From Fusobacterium sp. (GTDB lineage: Bacteria; Fusobacteriota; Fusobacteriia; Fusobacteriales; Fusobacteriaceae): DNA of 27,827 nucleotides. The stretch spans positions 1 through 27,827 of the forward strand of contig DXSD01000015.1 in assembly GCA_019410665.1 (NCBI GenBank), in the 5' to 3' direction. The notes under the pieces were generated by a model. The model saw nothing but the letters and a program-made list of their open reading frames with translations. It had not been told where the DNA came from and did not search any database. The translations under genes and the position numbers were made by a program. Below, piece after piece: positions 1 through 8,712 of the stretch (positions within the stretch are counted from its first letter, which is position 1; every line of letters starts with the position of its first letter).

Positions 1-1
1 A

Positions 2-7
2 TATAAT
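2..7 (+). promoter_or_regulatory. Possible -10 box for the MATE gene
   Basis: A TATAAT hexamer lies 26 nt before the MATE start codon, a distance that fits a short leader carrying the GAGGGG ribosome binding site at 19-24. The -35 box would fall outside the window, so this is only a half-supported promoter. Confidence 0.3.
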
Positions 8-33
8 GTAGTATATTGAGGGGTGAAAAATTT

Positions 34-1395
34 ATGAATGAAATTACTAATGAAAAAATTAATCTAAAAGATTTTTATAAAACTTTTTTATCAATTGGTA
101 TTCCGCTAATGATTCAACAACTAGTTTCCTCTTCACTTAATTTTATTGATAATTTAATGATTGGAAGATTAGGAACTGAGTATATAGCATCGGTAGGATT
201 TGCTAATAGTGTATATAGGATTTTAGATCTTATCATATTTGGAATATGTAGTGGAATGGGAGTATTTATAGCCCAATACTATGGAAAAAGAAACTTTGAA
301 ATAATTAGAAAAATCTTTGGACTTATGCTTAGATGTGCTTTCTTTGTAGCTATTATCTTTGCTTTTACAGCTTTTTTTGGTGCTGAACATATAATAAGGA
401 TTTTCTCTAAAGATCCAAAAGTATTAGACATTGGAGTTGCTTATTTACGAACAGTTATCCCTTGTTATCTTTTCTATTCAATATCCTCTAGTATAGGATT
501 CTCTTTGAGAGCTATGGGACTTACTAAATTCCCTATGATATCAGCTTCAATTGGAGTTGCTTTTAATACTTTCTTTAACTACTGCTTAATATATGGAAAT
601 TTTGGATTTCCAAGGTTAGAAGAGAGGGGAGCAGCAATTGCTACAGTTATAGCTAGATGTGTAGAGATGTTAATTATACTGTTTATAATTTATAAAAAAG
701 ATTTTAATTTAAAAGGAAAATTAAATTCCTACTTTAATATTCCTAAAAATCTGGTAAAAGAGATTATTAAAATATCCTCACCAGTTGTTTGTACTGAGAT
801 GCTTTGGATTTTAGGAATTATCTCTCTTTCTGTTGCCTATGCTAAACTTGGAACCACTCAAGCTGCTTGTGTTCAAATAGCTGATATTGTTTCAGCTATA
901 TCTGCTATTCTTTTTATGGGAATTTCTAATGCTGCTTCAGTGGTTATCGGACATACAATAGGAAATGGAGAACGTCATAAAGTTATAGCTTATTCTAAAC
1001 AGATCATTTTAGTAGCTGTAATTATGGCATCTCTTAGCTTTATTCTCGTTCAATTTTTAACTGGTAGTATTGTTTCCCTATACAAATTACCACAAGATAT
1101 TGCTGAATTAGCTAATAAAACATTGAGAGTTTATGGAATATTTGTATTTTTCAAAATGATTAACTGGGCTATATTAATTGGATTATTCAGAGCTGGTGGA
1201 GATACAAAAGTAGCTTTTTATTTAGATATTTTTCCACTTTGGTTTTTTGGAGTTCCAATAGCTTTTATTGGAGCATATTTTAAAGTTCCTATATTTATTT
1301 TAATAGGTATGGCTGAATTTTCTGAAGTTATCAAACTAATATTCTCTCTTTGGAGATACAAGTCATTAAAATGGATAAAAGATGTAACTGTTTAG
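34..1395 (+). CDS. MATE family multidrug/metabolite efflux transporter
   Basis: This 453-residue, highly hydrophobic protein has the length and about 12 membrane segments usual for a MATE (MatE) exporter, which extrudes organic cations or metabolites in exchange for Na+ or H+. The N-terminal half contains the family-like stretch IPLMIQQLVSSSLNFIDNLM. The second half starts again with a similar pattern near ISSPVVCTEMLW, as expected for the internally duplicated fold. I chose ATG 34 because GAGGGG sits 9 nt upstream; an in-frame TTG at 16 overlaps that ribosome binding site. The gene converges on the amidohydrolase gene and its stop codon lies inside a shared terminator. The substrate cannot be deduced from the sequence. 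Confidence 0.93.
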   Translation: MNEITNEKINLKDFYKTFLSIGIPLMIQQLVSSSLNFIDNLMIGRLGTEYIASVGFANSVYRILDLIIFGICSGMGVFIAQYYGKRNFEIIRKIFGLMLRCAFFVAIIFAFTAFFGAEHIIRIFSKDPKVLDIGVAYLRTVIPCYLFYSISSSIGFSLRAMGLTKFPMISASIGVAFNTFFNYCLIYGNFGFPRLEERGAAIATVIARCVEMLIILFIIYKKDFNLKGKLNSYFNIPKNLVKEIIKISSPVVCTEMLWILGIISLSVAYAKLGTTQAACVQIADIVSAISAILFMGISNAASVVIGHTIGNGERHKVIAYSKQIILVAVIMASLSFILVQFLTGSIVSLYKLPQDIAELANKTLRVYGIFVFFKMINWAILIGLFRAGGDTKVAFYLDIFPLWFFGVPIAFIGAYFKVPIFILIGMAEFSEVIKLIFSLWRYKSLKWIKDVTV

Positions 1396-1409
1396 GTTAC
1401 ATCTTTTTT
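1377..1409. terminator. Bidirectional terminator between convergent genes
   Basis: GATGTAAC (1381-1388) and GTTACATC (1396-1403) form a perfect stem with a 7-nt loop. The stem is extended by AAAA/TTTT pairs and followed by six T on the + strand, with a shorter U tract on the - strand. The hairpin contains the MATE stop codon and overlaps the last codon of the opposing gene, so it probably ends both transcripts. Confidence 0.8.
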
Positions 1410-2593
1410 AAATACTCATATATTACTTTACTTCCTAAAATTATATCTTCCATATCTATTGCTTCTGCTATATTGTGGCTCACTCCCTCTTTACAAGGTA
1501 TAAATACCATTCCTGTAGGAGCAATATCCCAAAATTTCATAGCATCATGTCCAGCTCCACTGTTCATAACCATATGAGATATATTTAGTTCCTTTGCTGT
1601 TTTTTCTAAATTTTTTACAAGTTCACTATCTAATATTACTGGTTTTCCTTTAGAAACAGAGTCTAAATTATATTCCAATCCTCTTCTCTTACATACCTCT
1701 TCTATAAAAGATACTATCTCTTTATCAACTCTTTGAATACTATCCCAATCAACCCCTCTAATATCTATTCCCATTCTAATTTTACCTGGAACAACATTAA
1801 AAGCATTTGGAGAGTTTTGTAAAAATCCAACTGTTCCTACACTTTTAAATTTAGATTCTCTTATAGCTATTTTTTCTAGCTCTGTAATTATCTCTGCTCC
1901 TGCACAAAGAGCATCTTTTCTAAATCCCATAGGAGCAGCCCCAGAGTGATCTTGTCTACCTTCAATATCAAGCCAATATCTTGTTGCATTTGCTATTGCA
2001 TCTACTATTCCTACTTTCAAATTATTATCCTCTAATATTCTTCCTTGCTCAATATGAAGTTCAAAATATTTTTTTACTCCCTTTATTTTTTCACAATATG
2101 GATTATAACCTCTAAATCTTAAAGTTTCATATAGTGATTTTCCCTCAACATTTTTTACTGTTTTTAACTTCTCTACATCTAATTTTTGAGTGATAAGTCC
2201 ACTTCCTACTGTTGCAATTCCAAAAGCACTTGACTCTTCACATCTAAAGGCTACAACTTTTAAAGGAATATTTAATTTGTTATCTTTTATCCATTTTAAT
2301 ATTAAAAGCCCTGCTACAACTCCAGCAACTCCATCATATCTTCCTCCATGAATAACAGAGTCTAAATGAGAACCAATAAGGTAGTATTCTTCCCAATCCT
2401 CTTCATAAATATAGGTATTTCCTACTTCATCACTTGAATATTTAAATCCTAATTCTCTAGCTATATTTCTTATAGCTCCATGCATTACATCTTCATTTTT
2501 AGTATAACCTAATCTTGTTACTCCTCCACTTTCATCAGCACCAATTGAGAAAAAACTTTTAAAACAACTTTTTACAAATTCAACATCTCCCAT
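1397..2593 (-). CDS. M20 family Zn-dependent amidohydrolase (AllC/N-carbamoyl-L-amino-acid hydrolase type)
   Basis: This 398-residue protein has the metal-ligand pattern of the AllC/HyuC branch of M20 peptidases: the HLDS motif and GGRYDGVAGV, a CEES motif, HIEQG and the dimerisation-domain DHSGAAPM. A C-terminal SGAGHDA supplies a further ligand. Such enzymes hydrolyse N-carbamoyl or ureido groups, as in allantoate, ureidoglycine or N-carbamoyl amino acids, in the cytoplasm. Length is normal for the family. The first in-frame ATG (2602) directly abuts AGGAGG at 2603-2608. The ATG at 2593 has 9-nt spacing and is preferred. It is co-transcribed behind the 79-residue orphan, whose stop codon lies in this ribosome binding site. 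No other purine-degradation gene adjoins it, so the substrate is open. Confidence 0.85.
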   Translation of the reverse strand: MGDVEFVKSCFKSFFSIGADESGGVTRLGYTKNEDVMHGAIRNIARELGFKYSSDEVGNTYIYEEDWEEYYLIGSHLDSVIHGGRYDGVAGVVAGLLILKWIKDNKLNIPLKVVAFRCEESSAFGIATVGSGLITQKLDVEKLKTVKNVEGKSLYETLRFRGYNPYCEKIKGVKKYFELHIEQGRILEDNNLKVGIVDAIANATRYWLDIEGRQDHSGAAPMGFRKDALCAGAEIITELEKIAIRESKFKSVGTVGFLQNSPNAFNVVPGKIRMGIDIRGVDWDSIQRVDKEIVSFIEEVCKRRGLEYNLDSVSKGKPVILDSELVKNLEKTAKELNISHMVMNSGAGHDAMKFWDIAPTGMVFIPCKEGVSHNIAEAIDMEDIILGSKVIYEYLKKM

Positions 2594-2606
2594 ATCACAC
2601 ATCCTC

Positions 2607-2846
2607 CTAATCTAAATCCTCTTCTACAAGTAAATTCATCTCATGCCAATCATAATACTCCTTCATCTTAAAGGGTATCGTATTATTTTTATAAGCTAGA
2701 GCTATCATCTCATCTGGATCTAATTTATATACCACTTGATGCTCCTCATAATCATCTAATATCATATCATGATACTCTTCATATTTTCCATTTTCTTTCA
2801 TTTCTTTTATTATATCATTTAATTCTATTTTATTTAATCTCTCCAT
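2607..2846 (-). CDS. Small acidic protein of unknown function
   Basis: I do not recognise this 79-residue protein. It is rich in Glu, Asp, Tyr and Met with no signal peptide, membrane segment or cysteine, so it is probably soluble and cytoplasmic, and largely helical at the N-terminus. It has a GAGG ribosome binding site about 8 nt upstream and a near-consensus promoter. It ends 13 nt before the amidohydrolase start, overlapping that gene's Shine-Dalgarno sequence, which indicates co-transcription and possibly translational coupling. The context suggests an accessory or regulatory partner of the hydrolase, but nothing in the residues shows this. Confidence 0.75.
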   Translation of the reverse strand: MERLNKIELNDIIKEMKENGKYEEYHDMILDDYEEHQVVYKLDPDEMIALAYKNNTIPFKMKEYYDWHEMNLLVEEDLD

Positions 2847-2881
2847 ATTATAACCTCACTAAATTTAATATTGTTACTATA

Positions 2882-2910
2882 ATTATAGTATTCTTTATTA
2901 AAATAGTCAA
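2882..2910 (-). promoter_or_regulatory. Promoter of the orphan-amidohydrolase operon
   Basis: Read on the minus strand, TTGACT (2905-2910) and TATAAT (2882-2887) are separated by exactly 17 bp. Transcription would start near 2875, about 30 nt before the orphan's start codon. The remaining intergenic sequence to 3054 is AT-rich and shows only a weak imperfect hairpin (about 2949-3013) that might end the upstream symporter transcript. Confidence 0.75.
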
Positions 2911-3054
2911 CTTTAATATATATCTTTATTTTTAGTTTGTAATTAAGAAATAAAAAGAAGAAAATCCTACCATTTAAATATCAACACTTAGAAGTAAAAT
3001 TTTCCTCTTTATCTATTAAATTATTTATTTCAACATACTATATTTATCTGATTA

Positions 3055-4392
3055 CTATCTATTTGACTTTAAAATCTTCTCATATTTTTTTAACTCAGCA
3101 AGAGCCTCTCCTGCTATTGGCAATATACAAATAATATTTATAACTGTCATTATTCCTAAACCAAAGTCAGCTAATGACCATACAAAGAAGTTTTGCTCTA
3201 TTCCACCAATATACACCATAATAACAACAATTACATGGTATAGATGTCTTAATCCTTTATTTTCAGCTATAAAATTTATAGCATTTTTTCCATAGAAAGT
3301 TACAGCAAGTATTGTACTCAATGAGAAGAAGAAAAGTACAACTATTGTAAATGGTATTCCTACCCAACCTATATGACTTTTTATAGCCTCTTGGAACATT
3401 GTCATTCCACTTGTTCCAGCTATTACATCTTGATCAGCTAATAAGATTATAAAAGCTGTTGCACTACATACTACAAGAGTATCTACAAATACTCCAAGTG
3501 CTTGTACCATCCCTTGCTTAGCTGGTTCATCTATATCAACCACTGCTGCTGCATAGTTAGAATCTCCACTTCCAGCCTCATTTGAGAAAAGCCCTCTTCT
3601 AACCCCTTGCATTATTACTATTCCTATTCCTCCCCCTAACATCTCATTAGCTCCAAAAGCTTGTTTTACAATATTTCCAAGCATAGCTGGAATAGCTGTA
3701 AAATTAGTTATAACAACATATAAAACTACTATTAGATATAAAATTGCCATTATTGGAACAATCTTATTTAATGCTACTATAATTGTATCTTTTTTTCCTC
3801 TACCAAAGATTATAAGTCCAACTATTATTGTAAGTCCTATTGCTATATTATTTACACTTAACTTATAAGCACTATTGATTGATTCAGTTACTGAGTTAGA
3901 CATTACTTGAATAACTCCTATATAACATACTATTGAAGCTATTGCATAGATTACTCCTAACCATCTCTGCTTTAATCTCTTCTCTATTATCCAAGGAGTT
4001 CCCCCTCTATACTCCTTATTACTTACCTTTTCTCTATACATAACAGCAAGACATGACTCTACAAAAGCTGTAGCAGCTCCTAAAAGTGCTACTAACCACA
4101 TCCAAAATATAGAACCTGGACCTCCTACAGATACAGCTGCCACCACTCCAGTTATATTTCCTGCTCCAACTCTACAAGCTGTCCCCAAGAAAAAAGCTTC
4201 TAAAGAACTAACTCCCTCTTTATTCTCCTCCTTCTTTCCTAAAATTTTAATAATATCTCCAAATAATCTGAACTGCATGAAATTAGTTCTCACAGTTAAA
4301 TATACAGCTGCACCTATCAACATTACAACTAAAATATTTTTTCCCCACAACAGATCATTTACTAGATTGATTATATCCTTTATTCCACTCAT
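3055..4392 (-). CDS. AGCS family alanine/glycine:cation symporter
   Basis: This 445-residue integral membrane protein has about 10-11 hydrophobic segments and the AGCS (AlsT/DagA) signatures FFLGTACRVGAGNITGV near residue 70 and RRGLFSNEAGSGDSNYAAA in the middle. The family imports alanine, glycine or glutamine with Na+ or H+. I chose the ATG at 4392 because GAGAGGAG precedes it with good spacing. An extension to 4434 would add 14 charged residues with no ribosome binding site. It appears monocistronic, and a hairpin between it and rfbB upstream isolates it. The amino acid specificity cannot be read from sequence. Confidence 0.92.
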   Translation of the reverse strand: MSGIKDIINLVNDLLWGKNILVVMLIGAAVYLTVRTNFMQFRLFGDIIKILGKKEENKEGVSSLEAFFLGTACRVGAGNITGVVAAVSVGGPGSIFWMWLVALLGAATAFVESCLAVMYREKVSNKEYRGGTPWIIEKRLKQRWLGVIYAIASIVCYIGVIQVMSNSVTESINSAYKLSVNNIAIGLTIIVGLIIFGRGKKDTIIVALNKIVPIMAILYLIVVLYVVITNFTAIPAMLGNIVKQAFGANEMLGGGIGIVIMQGVRRGLFSNEAGSGDSNYAAAVVDIDEPAKQGMVQALGVFVDTLVVCSATAFIILLADQDVIAGTSGMTMFQEAIKSHIGWVGIPFTIVVLFFFSLSTILAVTFYGKNAINFIAENKGLRHLYHVIVVIMVYIGGIEQNFFVWSLADFGLGIMTVINIICILPIAGEALAELKKYEKILKSNR

Positions 4393-4506
4393 AAAAATTC
4401 TCCTCTCATTTTCATTACCAATATATTTTATCACTCATACTAAAAAAATAATACCATCAATTTTTTTTATTTTTTGTTCGTATTTTTCAATCTAAACTCT
4501 TAATTT

Positions 4507-4538
4507 AAAAGAGATTTATCCGTAGATAAACCTCTTTT
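4507..4538 (-). terminator. Rho-independent terminator of rfbB
   Basis: A 14-bp stem (4507-4520 with 4525-4538) closes a 4-nt loop just beyond the rfbB stop. Its single non-Watson-Crick position is a G-U pair only in the minus-strand transcript, and a U-rich run follows in that direction. Both points agree with termination of the minus-strand gene. Confidence 0.8.
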
Positions 4539-4549
4539 TATGTTCGTAT

Positions 4550-5704
4550 TTATTTTAAATTCTCCACCCATTCTTGATTATCTAAATACCATCTAATTGT
4601 TTTTTCTATTCCCTTATCAAATGGTGTCTCTGGATACCAACCTAACTCTGTAGCTATCTTTGTTGGGTCTATTGCATATCTTGCATCATGTCCAAGTCTA
4701 TCTTGTACATAAGTTATTAAGTCATAGTTAATATTTTCTATATTTGTTTTTAGTACCTTTCTATACTCTGGTTCCTCTTTCATTATTTTTGCTATTGTAT
4801 CTATTGTCAGTTTCACTATATTGATGTTTTTCTCCTCATTAAATCCACCAATATTGTAAACTTCTCCCAATCTTCCACTATTGATTACCATATCTACAGC
4901 TTTATTGTGATCTCTTACAAATAACCAGTCTCTTACATTACTTCCATCTCCATATACTGGTAATGATTTTCCCTCTAATATGTTCTTTATAATCAATGGA
5001 ATTAACTTTTCTGGAAATTGATATGGTCCATAGTTATTTGAACATCTTGTTATATTTATTGGTAACTTATATGTCTCTGCATAAGCTCTTACTATCATAT
5101 CTCCAGAAGCCTTTGATGATGAGTATGGAGATCTTGGATCCAATGGAGTCTCCTCTGTAAAGAATTTTTCTCCATAAGTTTTTAAGTTATCTCTTCCTTC
5201 TACTACTTTTTTTACACTCTCATCTAAGTGTAACTCTTTAGCCTCTGTATAATCTCTACTTAGTGATCCATATACCTCATCAGTTGAGATTTGAATATAT
5301 TTCTTTCCCTCTTTGTAAATAGGATATCCATTTTCATCTCTTCCTATTGTCCAACTATCTTTAGCTACTTCTAATAGATTTTGTGTTCCTAATATATTTG
5401 TTTCTAAAAATACTCTTGGTCCTAAAATACTTCTATCTACATGAGATTCAGCTGCAAAGTTTACTACATAATCTATATCATATCTTGAGAAGATATTTTC
5501 TACTAACTCTTTATTTCCTATATCTCCCTTTACAAACTCTATTTTTTCCTCAGCTATCTCATCTTTTAAACTATCTTTATTTCCTGCATAAGTAAGTTTA
5601 TCTAAAACTATAATTTGAATACCCTTACCATATTTTTCAAGCATATATTTTACAAAGTTTACCCCTATAAATCCAGCTGCTCCTGTAACTAAATATGTTT
5701 TCAC
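4550..5704 (-). CDS. rfbB: dTDP-glucose 4,6-dehydratase
   Basis: This 384-residue protein is an extended SDR enzyme converting dTDP-glucose to dTDP-4-keto-6-deoxyglucose, the second step of dTDP-rhamnose and related deoxysugar synthesis. It has the N-terminal NAD-binding TGAAGFIG, then NFAAESHVD, QISTDEVYG with the catalytic Asp-Glu pair, and YSSSKAS supplying the Tyr-x3-Lys. SNNYGPYQFPEKLIPL and the GDGSNVRDW stretch bind nucleotide sugar. Length is slightly above the usual ~350, through insertions around residues 130-190. The start codon is GTG, preceded by GGAG. No rfbA, rfbC or rfbD adjoins it, so the other deoxysugar genes must lie elsewhere. Confidence 0.95.
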   Translation of the reverse strand: MKTYLVTGAAGFIGVNFVKYMLEKYGKGIQIIVLDKLTYAGNKDSLKDEIAEEKIEFVKGDIGNKELVENIFSRYDIDYVVNFAAESHVDRSILGPRVFLETNILGTQNLLEVAKDSWTIGRDENGYPIYKEGKKYIQISTDEVYGSLSRDYTEAKELHLDESVKKVVEGRDNLKTYGEKFFTEETPLDPRSPYSSSKASGDMIVRAYAETYKLPINITRCSNNYGPYQFPEKLIPLIIKNILEGKSLPVYGDGSNVRDWLFVRDHNKAVDMVINSGRLGEVYNIGGFNEEKNINIVKLTIDTIAKIMKEEPEYRKVLKTNIENINYDLITYVQDRLGHDARYAIDPTKIATELGWYPETPFDKGIEKTIRWYLDNQEWVENLK

Positions 5705-5733
5705 TCTCTTTCACTCCTTCACTATTTTTTCCT

Positions 5734-5739
5734 ATTATA
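5734..5739 (-). promoter_or_regulatory. Possible -10 box of rfbB
   Basis: TATAAT on the minus strand lies about 30 nt before the GTG start, downstream of the preceding operon's terminator. No good -35 hexamer is visible; the expected position falls within the terminator stem. Confidence 0.4.
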
Positions 5740-5752
5740 TCATAAAATAAAA

Positions 5753-5782
5753 AAATCTCCTAAGAATACTCTTAGAAGATTT
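5753..5782 (-). terminator. Terminator of the dhaL-dhaK-lsrF-VOC operon
   Basis: A 13-bp stem (5753-5765 with 5770-5782) closes a 4-nt loop and is followed on the minus strand by at least seven U. It lies 18 nt after the VOC stop codon and separates this operon from rfbB. Confidence 0.85.
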
Positions 5783-5799
5783 TTATATAAATTTAACCC

Positions 5800-6114
5800 C
5801 TACTTTTTAGCTTCCATTAATTCAATTACAGTTCCATCTCTTAAAATAAAAGCAATCATATAGTCTCCACCATCAAAAGGTTCACATAAAACTTTCTCAC
5901 CTTTTGGTAACTCTTCAGCTATAGAATCAACTTTTATAGCTATGTGTGTTTGAGTTTGAATCTCTTTTGCCATTGGAGAATCCTCTTCAAATCTTAAATA
6001 TTCATACTTGTAATCATGTGCCTCTGCATCTGTTACATAAACTTTTAATCCCTCTAAATATATCTCATTTTTTTGTACCTTTTTAGTAGGTACTCCTATA
6101 TGTACAAATTCCAT
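5800..6114 (-). CDS. Small single-domain VOC (glyoxalase-like) protein, last gene of the dha/lsr-like operon
   Basis: This 104-residue protein begins with FVHIGVPT and ends with ILRDGTVIELME, the two halves of a minimal vicinal-oxygen-chelate fold. His5, His57 (THIAIKVD) and Glu98 sit where VOC proteins bind their metal. The family includes glyoxalase I, epimerases and isomerases acting on keto or aldehyde substrates by proton transfer. It is the last cistron, 24 nt after the aldolase gene and before a strong terminator. In the E. coli lsr operon a small unrelated isomerase, LsrG, works next to LsrF. By position this protein could isomerise the phosphorylated intermediate, which is inference. 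A substrate-binding or detoxifying role is equally possible. Confidence 0.75.
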   Translation of the reverse strand: MEFVHIGVPTKKVQKNEIYLEGLKVYVTDAEAHDYKYEYLRFEEDSPMAKEIQTQTHIAIKVDSIAEELPKGEKVLCEPFDGGDYMIAFILRDGTVIELMEAKK

Positions 6115-6138
6115 AATCTAACCCCCTAAATTATAAAA

Positions 6139-7023
6139 TTATAGTTCATTTTTTAATTCTTCATATAATTTAAATGCCTCTTCTCCTGTATATCCCTCAT
6201 GTACTACCTTAGAAATTGCTTTTATCATAGCTTTAGGATTTTCAGCTTGGAATATATTTCTTCCCATATCCACTCCAGCAGCTCCCTTACTTATTGCATT
6301 ATAAGCTAATTCTAATGCATCTCTTTCAGGTATTTTCTTTCCACCTGCTACAACTATTGGTACTGGACAAGCTGCTACAACCTCTTCAAAGTTTTCACAA
6401 TAGTAAGTTTTTATGATGTGAGCTCCTAATTCTGCTAACATTCTTGTAGCTAATAGGAAAAATTTTGTAGTTCTCTCCATCTCTTTTCCTACTGCTACTA
6501 CTCCCATTACAGGAATACCATATTTATTTCCCATATCCACAGTTCTAACTAAATTTTCAATAGAAGTTTTTTCTCCAGGTGCTCCTATAAATGTTTGAAT
6601 AGCAAGGCAAGTTGCATCTAGTCTTATAGCATCCTCTATATCTACACCTATTACTTCATGGCTCATATCATCATCTAAAACTGAACTTCCAGCACTACTT
6701 CTTAGAGCTATTCCTTTTTTACATTGAGGTGGAATACAAGTTCTTATAGCTCCTCTTGTTCCCATTAAAACATCTGCATCTTCTAATAATGGTGGAATTG
6801 CTAGATCTAATCTTTCAAGTCCAGCTGTTGACCCCATTATATATCCATGATCAAAAGCTAACATAACTGTTTTTCCAGATTTAGGATTGAATATTTTAGA
6901 AAGTCTTGATTTCATTCCCCAATCCATATTTCCCATACCCTTTACATGAAAACTATTATTTCCAGCAAAGGGAGTATCTATTGCATAATCTTTTGCTAAC
7001 TTATTTCCAAATTTATCTGCCAT
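6139..7023 (-). CDS. LsrF-like class I aldolase/thiolase
   Basis: This 294-residue protein closely matches what I know of LsrF (about 291 residues), the enzyme that transfers an acetyl unit from 3-hydroxy-5-phosphonooxypentane-2,4-dione to CoA. Shared blocks include MDWGMKSRLSKIFNPKSGKT, VMLAFDHGY with Asp58, HIIKTYY with the Schiff-base Lys205, CPVPIVVAGGKK and GVDMGRNIFQ, which close the phosphate site of the DeoC/FbaB-type TIM barrel. The start has AAGGGG upstream. It follows dhaK by 14 nt, so the two are co-transcribed. The substrate could be a phosphorylated AI-2 derivative or another phospho-ketose; the family call is firmer than the reaction. Confidence 0.88.
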   Translation of the reverse strand: MADKFGNKLAKDYAIDTPFAGNNSFHVKGMGNMDWGMKSRLSKIFNPKSGKTVMLAFDHGYIMGSTAGLERLDLAIPPLLEDADVLMGTRGAIRTCIPPQCKKGIALRSSAGSSVLDDDMSHEVIGVDIEDAIRLDATCLAIQTFIGAPGEKTSIENLVRTVDMGNKYGIPVMGVVAVGKEMERTTKFFLLATRMLAELGAHIIKTYYCENFEEVVAACPVPIVVAGGKKIPERDALELAYNAISKGAAGVDMGRNIFQAENPKAMIKAISKVVHEGYTGEEAFKLYEELKNEL

Positions 7024-7037
7024 TTTTATTCCCCTTT

Positions 7038-8036
7038 TTATTTTTTAAAATATGGAGTATTACAAGATTTATTCCAGTAATGTAACATCTCATCATCCAT
7101 TCTAGCTATCATCATTTGGAATCCAGCTTGTTCTTGTACTGTTAATACCTCTCCAACTATATTAGCAACTACCTCTATTCCTCTTTCTTTTAAGTAGTTA
7201 TGTACTTTTCTAAATACTATTAATTGTTCCATCAATGTAGTAGCTCCACTTCCATTAATAACAACTAATAATTTTTCTCCTGAAACAACATTTAAGTCTT
7301 TTAATAGAGCTTCTATCATTATCTCTGCTGTTTCGTCAGCAGTTTTAAGAGGCATTCTTCCTCCTCCACCTTCTCCATGTTGTCCCATTCCGATTTCCAT
7401 CTCATCCTCTCCAAGTTCAGCTATCATATCTCCAGTTGTAGGATGAGTTGCTCCTCTAGCTGCTACTGCAATAGTTGCCATATTATCAGCAAATTTTTGA
7501 GCTATTGCTGCTACCTCTTCTAAAGTTTTTCCTTCTGCAGCAGCTGCTCCAGCTATTTTATATAGAGGTACACAACCTACCAACCCTCTTCTGTCCTCTC
7601 CATTTTCTCTAGGAGCATTAGAAATATCCTCTTGAGTTACAACTTTTATAACTTTTAATCCCTCTTTTTTAGCTGCTTTCATTGTAAGATTTCCAGTTAA
7701 CATATCTCCAGCATGATTTAATACTACAAATAAAACTCCATGTCCCTTATCAGCTAATTTTATTGCTTCTAAACATGCTTGTGGTCCAGGAGCTGCAAAT
7801 ATATCTCCAGGAACAGATATATCTACCATTCCCTCTCCTACAAATCCACTTATTGCTGGCTCATGTCCTGTCCCTCCTAAAGTAACAATTGTTACACGAT
7901 CAGCATCTTTTAACTTTTTATTTACTACCATTTTTCCATCTACATATTCTAAAATATCTGAGTTAGCTAAAGCTAGTCCTTCTAATAGCTCTTTTGTTAA
8001 ATTGCTTGGATCATTAATAAATTTTTTCATCTTCAT
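7038..8036 (-). CDS. dhaK: DhaK-type ketose kinase, substrate-binding subunit
   Basis: This 332-residue protein is a DhaK domain: the N-terminal GGTGHEP and GDIFAAP motifs, LNHAGDMLTGN, and GMGQHGEGG with His220, the residue that binds the substrate carbonyl covalently as a hemiaminal. It pairs with the DhaL subunit encoded 35 nt upstream. DhaK/DhaL complexes phosphorylate dihydroxyacetone or related short ketoses such as erythrulose. GAGGAGG lies 7 nt before the first ATG, so I kept the MKMKKF start. There is no dhaM here, so the phosphate donor (ATP directly, or a PTS DhaM coded elsewhere) is unknown. Linkage to an LsrF-like enzyme and SorC regulator argues for a substrate other than plain dihydroxyacetone. 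Confidence 0.9.
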   Translation of the reverse strand: MKMKKFINDPSNLTKELLEGLALANSDILEYVDGKMVVNKKLKDADRVTIVTLGGTGHEPAISGFVGEGMVDISVPGDIFAAPGPQACLEAIKLADKGHGVLFVVLNHAGDMLTGNLTMKAAKKEGLKVIKVVTQEDISNAPRENGEDRRGLVGCVPLYKIAGAAAAEGKTLEEVAAIAQKFADNMATIAVAARGATHPTTGDMIAELGEDEMEIGMGQHGEGGGGRMPLKTADETAEIMIEALLKDLNVVSGEKLLVVINGSGATTLMEQLIVFRKVHNYLKERGIEVVANIVGEVLTVQEQAGFQMMIARMDDEMLHYWNKSCNTPYFKK

Positions 8037-8071
8037 TGTTGTTCCCTCCTCATTATTTTATATATTAGCAT

Positions 8072-8695
8072 CTAAAAACTTTTTTCAAACCCCTTAAATA
8101 AACATGCTAAAGATGTAGCTCCTGCATCTTTATACCCCAATGTTTCCTCTTTATAACTCTTAGCTCTTCCAAATTTTGAAACATATTTTTTAGTATCCTC
8201 TGCTCCTTTTTCAGCTGCATCTGCCCCTATTTCAAAAAGTTCTTTAAAGCTTTCAACCTGAGTATCTTCTATAGCTTTTACAGCTGGAATAAGAGTATCC
8301 ATCATTGTCTTATCTCCCACCTTTGCTGTAGTTATATCTTGCATCTCTGAAAGAGAAGATTTAAACATCTCTTTTACTTTTTCTATACTTAATTCTTTTT
8401 CATCTTCCAATGGACATGCAAGCCCAGATATCATTGTTCCCCATAATGGCCCTGCTGATCCTCCATTTACTCCCATTATTCCTGTTCCTAAATCATCAAT
8501 AAAATCCTTTATGCTAGTTTCTTCACTCCAATTTTCCAACTCTTTAAGAATGTAATCTGCTATCTTATTTATAGTAATTCCATGATCTCCATCTCCAAAT
8601 TTTGAATCTATTTTAGAAAACTCTTCACAGTTTTCCTTTAATAAATTTGAACTTACAATAAACATTCTTTTTAAATCTTCCCTTGTTAAAAACAT
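8072..8695 (-). CDS. dhaL: DhaL-type ketose kinase, nucleotide-binding subunit
   Basis: This 207-residue helical-barrel protein has the DhaL nucleotide/Mg site GDGDHG (residues 34-39), GVNGGSAGPLWGTM and a C-terminal DAGATSLACLF. It supplies ADP/ATP to the DhaK-bound ketose. The in-frame ATG at 8716 would place GAGGGTGA inside the coding sequence. That stretch is the obvious Shine-Dalgarno for ATG 8695, which gives the standard length for the family. It is the first gene of the operon, with a TTGACA/TAAAAT promoter just upstream and two direct repeats that may be the SorC regulator's operator. Confidence 0.9.
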   Translation of the reverse strand: MFLTREDLKRMFIVSSNLLKENCEEFSKIDSKFGDGDHGITINKIADYILKELENWSEETSIKDFIDDLGTGIMGVNGGSAGPLWGTMISGLACPLEDEKELSIEKVKEMFKSSLSEMQDITTAKVGDKTMMDTLIPAVKAIEDTQVESFKELFEIGADAAEKGAEDTKKYVSKFGRAKSYKEETLGYKDAGATSLACLFKGFEKSF

Positions 8696-8712
8696 ATAGT
8701 CACCCTCTTTTA

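Noticed and set aside
2949..3016. Terminator for the AGCS symporter
   Set aside because: The best stem (GAAGAAAATCC with GGAAAATTTT-like complement) has three mismatches and a long loop; too weak to call.
5383..5595. 70-codon + strand frame inside rfbB
   Set aside because: It is a Leu/Tyr-rich antisense shadow of the NAD-binding domain of rfbB.
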